Assembly: GCA_020054175.1 (NCBI GenBank)
Contig: JAGVLR010000203.1
Location: forward strand, 1 to 5,484
DNA: 5,484 bases
From: Candidatus Dadabacteria bacterium
GTDB lineage: Bacteria > Desulfobacterota_D > UBA1144 > Nemesobacterales > UBA2774
Direction: 5' to 3'
Position numbers and translations under genes: made by a program. Shown piece after piece: positions 1-3,006 of the stretch (positions within the stretch are counted from its first letter, which is position 1; every line of letters starts with the position of its first letter). The notes under the pieces were generated by a model. That model was not told the DNA's origin, did not search any database, and saw only the letters and a program-made list of their open reading frames with translations.

Positions 1-372
1 GAGCGCCGCTCGGGCTGGGAAGAGATAAAATCGTTCTCGAAGGCCGTCGCCGACGAGATGGTGAAGCTTGAGCCCGAAAAATATATCGCGACGATGAGCA
101 AGGCAAAACGAAAGGGGAAGATATTCATCGACTATCTTCGCAACAACCGTGACGCTACCGCCGTCGCCGCCTATTCCACCCGCGCGCGCAAAGGAGCGCC
201 CGTCTCCACACCGATAACGTGGGACGAGCTCTCTCCTGACCTCGCGCCGAATAAATACAACGTCTCCAACCTGCGGGCGAGGCTTTCCTCGTTAAAAGAA
301 GATCCGTGGAAAGACTTCTTCACGACTCGCCAATCCATAACGGCTGATATGAGAAAAAAGGTCGGATTATAA
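1..372 (+). CDS. ligD: LigD-type NHEJ polymerase domain, C-terminal fragment (5' end outside window)
   Basis: The frame is open from base 1 to a TAA at 370-372, giving 123 visible residues. They match the C-terminal part of the LigD primase-polymerase (POL) domain, which adds nucleotides at broken ends during Ku-dependent non-homologous end joining. The signature block runs over about residues 33-76: SKAKRKGKIFIDYLRN, then AAYSTRARKGAPVS and ITWDEL, followed near 102-107 by DPWKDF. The Asp in IDYLRN corresponds by family knowledge to the third metal-binding acid of this archaeo-eukaryotic primase fold, and the Arg three residues on is also conserved. The chain ends shortly after POL. This fits either a LIG-POL order, as in Pseudomonas LigD, or a stand-alone POL; the ligase and phosphoesterase parts would lie to the left. 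ATG codons at 58 and 94 are internal, since conserved sequence precedes them. No Ku gene is visible. Confidence 0.9.
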   Translation, partial: ERRSGWEEIKSFSKAVADEMVKLEPEKYIATMSKAKRKGKIFIDYLRNNRDATAVAAYSTRARKGAPVSTPITWDELSPDLAPNKYNVSNLRARLSSLKEDPWKDFFTTRQSITADMRKKVGL

Positions 373-381
373 ATTGAAAAT

Positions 382-417
382 GTCCCGGTCCCCTTTGGAT
401 TTACAGAGGGCCGGGAC
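382..417. terminator. Hairpin between convergent ligD and ABM-like genes, probable terminator
   Basis: GTCCCGG (382-388) pairs with CCGGGAC (411-417). After one bulged T, CCC (390-392) pairs with GGG (408-410), giving a 10-bp GC-rich stem with a loop of about 15 nt. It begins 10 nt after the ligD stop and ends 20 nt before the end of the opposing gene. On the minus strand it is followed by ATTTTCAATTT, a weak U-tract, so it best serves the ABM-like gene. On the plus strand only TATAG follows, so termination of ligD there would be weaker. Confidence 0.6.
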
Positions 418-436
418 TATAGCAGTGCTTCGATTA

Positions 437-811
437 TTACCACAACCCCTGAATAGCGACCCCGTTATGCGCGGTGATCACCTTGCACTTCCCTCCCCAC
501 CCCACAAACGCGCCTATGTCGCTCCATTCCACGGGCGCCCTCTTCCAGTGATCGTCGAGGCCTGCCTGGTTCTCGTAAAGCTCGTCGAGGACGAACATGG
601 TGTTGCCCGTCGGCTTCGACGCCGGGTCGAACGGATTTTCGAGCTCGGGCCCTTTAATAATATTGTAGCGCAGCATAGCGAGCTCGCCCGACTTGTGGTG
701 GGTCGCCTCCATCCATTTCGCGTGGCTTGCGAATATTCTCTCACCCTCGGCGACATGCTCCGGCGGGCAGATGAACACGATAGTAATCTGTACTTTGCCT
801 ATAGTAGACAT
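437..811 (-). CDS. ABM-like dimeric alpha/beta-barrel protein (putative monooxygenase-fold)
   Basis: The product has 124 residues. The start at 811 was chosen because AAAGGAGG (819-826 on the complement) sits 7 nt before this ATG; the frame stays open a further 36 codons to 919, but those residues overlay promoter and hairpin elements. The sequence follows the pattern of antibiotic-biosynthesis-monooxygenase-like ferredoxin folds: strand ITIVFICPP (9-17), helix (18-37), strand GELAMLRYNIIKG (42-54), then TMFVLDELYENQAGLDDHW (71-89), where the E-x-Y-E-(N/D) and the helix His are typical. Such proteins are small cytoplasmic homodimers, some of them cofactor-free oxygenases or haem-degrading enzymes; the substrate cannot be told here. 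Between strands there is an insertion with PFDPASKPTG (60-69), and the C-terminus (HNGVAIQGLW) extends past the core. There is no signal peptide or membrane segment. The fold is fairly sure; enzymatic activity is not. Confidence 0.7.
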   Translation of the reverse strand: MSTIGKVQITIVFICPPEHVAEGERIFASHAKWMEATHHKSGELAMLRYNIIKGPELENPFDPASKPTGNTMFVLDELYENQAGLDDHWKRAPVEWSDIGAFVGWGGKCKVITAHNGVAIQGLW

Positions 812-818
812 TGAAATA

Positions 819-826
819 CCTCCTTT
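819..826 (-). promoter_or_regulatory. Shine-Dalgarno site of the ABM-like gene
   Basis: The minus strand reads AAAGGAGG, a near-perfect anti-16S match, 7 nt before the ATG at 811. It decides the start codon against the longer open frame reaching 919. Confidence 0.85.
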
Positions 827-848
827 GGTATTGTGTGGCTTATTGACC

Positions 849-877
849 TTTATAAAACATACGGCGGAAGAATGCAA
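849..877 (-). promoter_or_regulatory. Candidate proximal promoter of the ABM-like gene
   Basis: On the minus strand TTGCAT (872-877) is separated by 17 nt from TATAAA (849-854). The -10 matches consensus at 5 of 6 positions, while the -35 matches at only 3. Its -35 lies inside the loop of the inverted repeat at 858-894. This is an alternative to, or works in tandem with, the distal promoter. Confidence 0.35.
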
Positions 878-894
878 AGCTTTTTTGCCGTATG
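858..894 (-). repeat. 8-bp inverted repeat in the leader of the ABM-like gene
   Basis: CATACGGC (858-865) and GCCGTATG (887-894) are perfect inverted repeats with a 21-nt spacer. In a minus-strand transcript starting at the distal promoter, the stem is followed directly by UUUUAU, so it resembles an attenuator or leader terminator. As DNA, the two arms flank the -35 of the proximal promoter and could be a repressor operator. The sequence does not distinguish these readings. Confidence 0.55.
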
Positions 895-913
895 GATATA
901 AAAGCACTTGCAT

Positions 914-942
914 ATACAATACTCGCGGAGATTTTTTGTCAA
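914..942 (-). promoter_or_regulatory. Candidate distal sigma70-type promoter of the ABM-like gene
   Basis: On the minus strand a consensus -35 TTGACA (937-942) is followed after 17 nt by TTGTAT (914-919). A slightly shifted -10, TATTGT (916-921), would give a 15-nt spacer. The -35 is perfect but the -10 is mediocre. Transcription would start near 907, giving a leader of about 95 nt that carries the inverted repeat at 858-894. It lies just past the end of the 164-residue protein's gene, so the ABM-like gene need not depend on read-through from ppk2. Confidence 0.5.
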
Positions 943-991
943 GCGGCGGCTGGTATGTATAAGCCGAATGATAAACGATGAGGGCAAAAAG

Positions 992-1486
992 CTAGAGCGT
1001 TGTATTTGGTTCTTTCCAGCGCTCCTGCGGCGAGCCGATGTCCTTTAGCTTCTTTTGTATTTCCTGAAGCGTTTGCAACTGCGCCTCGTTCATCGGTGAA
1101 TTGAACTGCTCGCTGTGAAGGATCCTTATTACGACGACGTAATTATTTCTCTTCGTTCTAAGGTCGTCCGGTTGGTAGAAGACGACGTTATCGTGCCTTC
1201 TTATGTCGAAACGAATTCCCGGCTGACAGTCCGTCGTAAGCCACCTTGCCAGTATCATAAGCCTGTCGAAAGTCGCTGATTTTCCCGCCTGGTCGCCGGG
1301 CGTTTTCGTGTCGGGATCCGTCCCGACAAGGGCGACGGACATACCGACTTTCACACGATGCCCCTCCTCGTCGGGCAGCTCGATCGACAGAGTGCCCCAG
1401 AACACCCTGTGCTCCAGAACTATGGATTTCATTTCCTGTCTTTCCATATCCACGGAAAAACCCTTTTCACCGGTATTATCAGACAT
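992..1486 (-). CDS. Hypothetical protein of 164 residues, translationally coupled to ppk2
   Basis: I do not recognise this family. The ATG (1484-1486) overlaps the ppk2 stop as TAATG, sharing one base, and a purine-rich AGAGAGG lies upstream, so translation is probably coupled to ppk2. Met14 and Met19 are weaker alternative starts. The N-terminal ~20 residues are polar and look disordered. Residues 22-54 look like beta strands (IVLEHRVFWGTLSIEL, VKVGMSVALVGTD), followed by a loop rich in D, T, P and G (55-70). A possible helix, ATFDRLMILARWLTTD (71-86), comes next, then more strands (IRFDIRRHDNVVFY, NNYVVVIRILHSE). A charged C-terminal helix covers about 132-150. There is no signal peptide or membrane segment, and only one Cys (87). 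The mixed alpha/beta make-up suggests a soluble cytoplasmic protein. The coupling suggests a role near polyphosphate or nucleotide metabolism, but this is inference. Confidence 0.8.
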   Translation of the reverse strand: MSDNTGEKGFSVDMERQEMKSIVLEHRVFWGTLSIELPDEEGHRVKVGMSVALVGTDPDTKTPGDQAGKSATFDRLMILARWLTTDCQPGIRFDIRRHDNVVFYQPDDLRTKRNNYVVVIRILHSEQFNSPMNEAQLQTLQEIQKKLKDIGSPQERWKEPNTTL

Positions 1487-2427
1487 TATGCGCCTCTCTT
1501 TTCAGGAGCTTTCTTTTTTGAACCCTTCTCGTTTAAAAGCGTCTTCCTGGCTTCGGCCAGCTCTTCGAGTTTTTGCTTGTCCACTTTCGGATAATGGAGG
1601 TCGAGAGAGGCCAGCGCGTCTATGATGGCCGCGGCGACCACGAGGCGCGTGAACCACTTGTTATCCGCCGGAACAACATACCACGGGGCCTCTTTCGTAG
1701 CGGTGTTTCGAATCATGTCCTCGTAGGCTTTCATGTAATCGTCCCAGTAAGCGCGCTCCTTTATATCGCTTGAGGAAAACTTCCAGTTCTTGTCGGGGTT
1801 CTCTATCCGCTCCATGAATCGCCTCTCCTGCTCTTCCTTCGAAACGTGAAGGAAGAACTTTCTCACGATGATTCCGTTCCGCGTCAGGTAACTCTCGACA
1901 TTGCGTATATCCTGAAACCTCTCGTTCCAGATATTCTTCGTGATCAGCTCGGGAGGAAGCTTCTGGTTCGCAAGAAATTCCTGGTGGACCCGCACGACGA
2001 GCGTCTCTTCGTAATAAGAGCGGTTGAAGATGCCCATGTTTCCGCGGTTCGGCAGAAGCTTCATACACCGCCATAGATAATCGTGGTCGAGGTCCTCCGG
2101 CGACGGCGCCTTGAATGAATGAACCTGGCAGCCCTGCGGATTGACGCCCGACATTATGTGTTTTATAGCGCCGTCCTTCCCGGCGGCGTCCATTGCCTGG
2201 AGTATTATAAGCACCGCCCAGCGGTCCTGGGCGTAGAGCATATCCTGCAGCTCGGCGAGCAGCTGCACGCCGCTGGCAAGCACTTCTTTCGCACGCGGCT
2301 TGTCCTCGGACTGTAAATGAAGCGTATCGCCCGGATCGATGTCCTTGAGCCGGAAATTCTTTCCCTTCGTAATGCGAAACGGCTCCGCGAATTCCCGTGC
2401 CCTTTTAACGAGATTTTTGATTTCCAT
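1486..2427 (-). CDS. ppk2: Polyphosphate:nucleotide phosphotransferase, PPK2 family (TIGR03709-like)
   Basis: The 313-residue protein is a clear PPK2 kinase, which moves phosphate between polyphosphate and nucleotides in the cytoplasm. The N-terminal RLKDIDPGDT (26-35) and helix LAELQDMLYAQDRWAVLI (57-74) lead into the Walker A region LQAMDAAGKDGAIKHIMSGV (76-95). NPQGCQVHSFKAPSPEDLDH (96-115) follows, then the Walker B-like IFNRSYYEE (133-141) and the lid, HVSKEEQERRFMERIENPDKN within 194-214. WYVVPADNKWFTR (249-261) completes the core. FNRS in place of FDRS is usual in the clade related to class III PPK2s, many of which phosphorylate AMP and ADP; specificity here is inferred. Length is near the usual 270-310, with an extra Lys-rich tail (302-311). 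GGGAGG (2435-2440) sits 7 nt before the ATG. It is first in a coupled pair with the 164-residue protein. Confidence 0.95.
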   Translation of the reverse strand: MEIKNLVKRAREFAEPFRITKGKNFRLKDIDPGDTLHLQSEDKPRAKEVLASGVQLLAELQDMLYAQDRWAVLIILQAMDAAGKDGAIKHIMSGVNPQGCQVHSFKAPSPEDLDHDYLWRCMKLLPNRGNMGIFNRSYYEETLVVRVHQEFLANQKLPPELITKNIWNERFQDIRNVESYLTRNGIIVRKFFLHVSKEEQERRFMERIENPDKNWKFSSSDIKERAYWDDYMKAYEDMIRNTATKEAPWYVVPADNKWFTRLVVAAAIIDALASLDLHYPKVDKQKLEELAEARKTLLNEKGSKKKAPEKRGA

Positions 2428-2434
2428 ATCTCCG

Positions 2435-2440
2435 CCTCCC
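2435..2440 (-). promoter_or_regulatory. Shine-Dalgarno site of ppk2
   Basis: The minus strand reads GGGAGG, 7 nt upstream of the ATG at 2427. It fixes the ppk2 start; a second GGAG at 2430-2433 is too close to the ATG to be the main site. Confidence 0.8.
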
Positions 2441-2486
2441 TCTCTTGGATAAGTCCCTTCGTGACGTTGCTTGCATTTACAAACCC

Positions 2487-2507
2487 GAGCCGCCGGCCTC
2501 TCGGCTC
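2487..2507 (-). repeat. GC-rich hairpin in the ppk2 leader
   Basis: GAGCCG (2487-2492) and CGGCTC (2502-2507) form a perfect 6-bp stem with a 9-nt loop, about 60 nt upstream of the ppk2 start and inside the predicted leader. No U-tract follows on either strand, so it is not an intrinsic terminator. It may stabilise the mRNA or be incidental. Confidence 0.4.
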
Positions 2508-2533
2508 CGCTCTATAAAAGTATGTCTCCGGAT

Positions 2534-2562
2534 ATTCTAAAACAGTAGTGAATTAAAGACAA
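2534..2562 (-). promoter_or_regulatory. Candidate sigma70-type promoter of ppk2 and the coupled gene
   Basis: On the minus strand TTGTCT (2557-2562, 4 of 6 matches) is followed after exactly 17 nt by TAGAAT (2534-2539, 5 of 6). The transcript would start near 2527 with a leader of about 100 nt carrying the hairpin at 2487-2507. The -35 directly abuts the T-run of the hairpin at 2572-2593. Confidence 0.5.
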
Positions 2563-2597
2563 AAAAATCGCATCGTTCGCCTGGGGGAACGATTTTC
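2563..2597. terminator. Terminator-like hairpin in the divergent intergenic region
   Basis: ATCGTTC (2572-2578) and GAACGAT (2587-2593) form a perfect 7-bp stem with an 8-nt loop. On the minus strand it is followed by GCGA and then seven T residues (2561-2567 on the complement). On the plus strand it is followed by TTTCATT. It therefore looks like a bidirectional intrinsic terminator, but no gene on either strand ends here. It may insulate the ppk2 promoter, end a small RNA, or be an operator. Confidence 0.45.
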
Positions 2598-2714
2598 ATT
2601 ATAAAGTAACCTCTACAGCCTGCAGTAATAATTTGCAATAATTACCGCGTGTTGCGTTAATAAACGCTTTTTAGATCGCAGCTGTTAGAATTCCATTCTC
2701 TCCATCACCCCTGT
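2594..2714. other. AT-rich part of the divergent intergenic region without a gene
   Basis: I see no convincing coding sequence here. It contains an imperfect AT-rich dyad (2625-2645, GTAATAATT/AATAATTAC with one mismatch) and the small terminator-like hairpin at 2654-2672. The whole 340-bp gap between ppk2 and the small plus-strand gene (2428-2767) holds the regulatory elements listed separately. No tRNA-like or recognised riboswitch-like structure was seen. Confidence 0.5.
2654..2672 (+). terminator. Small terminator-like hairpin upstream of the 57-residue protein gene
   Basis: GCGTT (2654-2658), AATA loop, AACGC (2663-2667), then TTTTT (2668-2672). The stem is only 5 bp, so it is a weak intrinsic terminator on the plus strand. 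There is no plus-strand gene upstream of it for over 2 kb. It could therefore end a short untranslated RNA, block read-through into the small gene, or be chance. Confidence 0.35.
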
Positions 2715-2720
2715 TATAAT
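2712..2720 (+). promoter_or_regulatory. Extended -10 promoter of the 57-residue protein gene
   Basis: TGTTATAAT (2712-2720) is a perfect TGn-TATAAT extended -10 element. The -35 position has only a weak TTCCAT (2691-2696, 18-nt spacer), as is common for extended -10 promoters. Predicted initiation near 2727 gives a leader of about 40 nt. Confidence 0.65.
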
Positions 2721-2753
2721 TTATCAAGTCAGCGCATTGCTTAACTTTGAGTC

Positions 2754-2758
2754 GGAGG
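2754..2758 (+). promoter_or_regulatory. Shine-Dalgarno site deciding the start of the 57-residue protein
   Basis: GGAGG sits 9 nt before ATG 2768. An in-frame GTG at 2762 is only 3 nt away and a TTG at 2747 lies upstream of the site, so both are poorer starts. Confidence 0.65.
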
Positions 2759-2767
2759 ATCGTGAAA

Positions 2768-2941
2768 ATGGAAAATGAAAAGCTCGAGGTGTTTAAAATT
2801 GCGAAAGAGCTGTTTCTGGTTCTGCATAGTAAAACCGTATATACCGCCCCTGTAGCGCCCGGTAAGTTCCTGGAAGATTTTAAGGAAGTGGTTGATTCCA
2901 CCTTTTCCACCTACAACAAGCTCAAGCTCAAGAATTCATAA
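2768..2941 (+). CDS. Small hypothetical protein, 57 residues
   Basis: I do not recognise this family. The ATG at 2768 has GGAGG (2754-2758) upstream and a strong extended -10 promoter (2712-2720), which together support a real, independently expressed gene. The product has an N-terminal helix (about residues 2-20, MENEKLEVFKIAKELFLVLH) with an amphipathic pattern. A short turn-rich middle follows (SKTVYTAPVAPGK, 21-33), then a second helix (about 34-51, FLEDFKEVVDSTFSTYNKL) and a Lys-rich end. There is no signal peptide, cysteine or classical membrane segment. It could be a helical-hairpin regulator or adaptor, but nothing shows this. It is divergent from ppk2 and convergent with the large gene, 65 nt away, with no obvious terminator in that gap. 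Confidence 0.65.
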   Translation: MENEKLEVFKIAKELFLVLHSKTVYTAPVAPGKFLEDFKEVVDSTFSTYNKLKLKNS

Positions 2942-3006
2942 TTGCAGGATGGTCATCGTCTCATCGCAGAGTCAGCCTTCTTTGTCGCAAGTCTGAACCC
3001 GGATTT

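Noticed and set aside
374..814. 146-codon plus-strand open frame opposite the ABM-like gene
   Set aside because: It lies antisense to a recognisable protein, its start follows the ligD stop with no Shine-Dalgarno site, and its Arg/Leu-rich translation is typical of a complement shadow.
812..919. 36-residue N-terminal extension of the ABM-like protein
   Set aside because: The frame is open, but AAAGGAGG lies directly before ATG 811, and the extension overlays the promoter -10 and the inverted repeat.
1661..2074. 137-codon minus-strand frame within ppk2
   Set aside because: It is a shifted frame inside a gene whose conserved motifs are all intact in the main frame.
2747..2767. Earlier TTG or GTG starts for the 57-residue protein
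   Set aside because: TTG 2747 lies upstream of the GGAGG and GTG 2762 is only 3 nt from it; ATG 2768 has a workable spacing.
2671..2910. 79-codon minus-strand frame opposite the small gene
   Set aside because: It has no promoter or ribosome binding site of its own, its translation is Ser/Arg/Leu-rich, and it overlaps the -10 and leader of the plus-strand gene.
2942..3006. Terminator between the convergent small gene and the large gene
   Set aside because: Only 4-bp stems such as GATG/CATC were found, with no U-tract; none could be supported.
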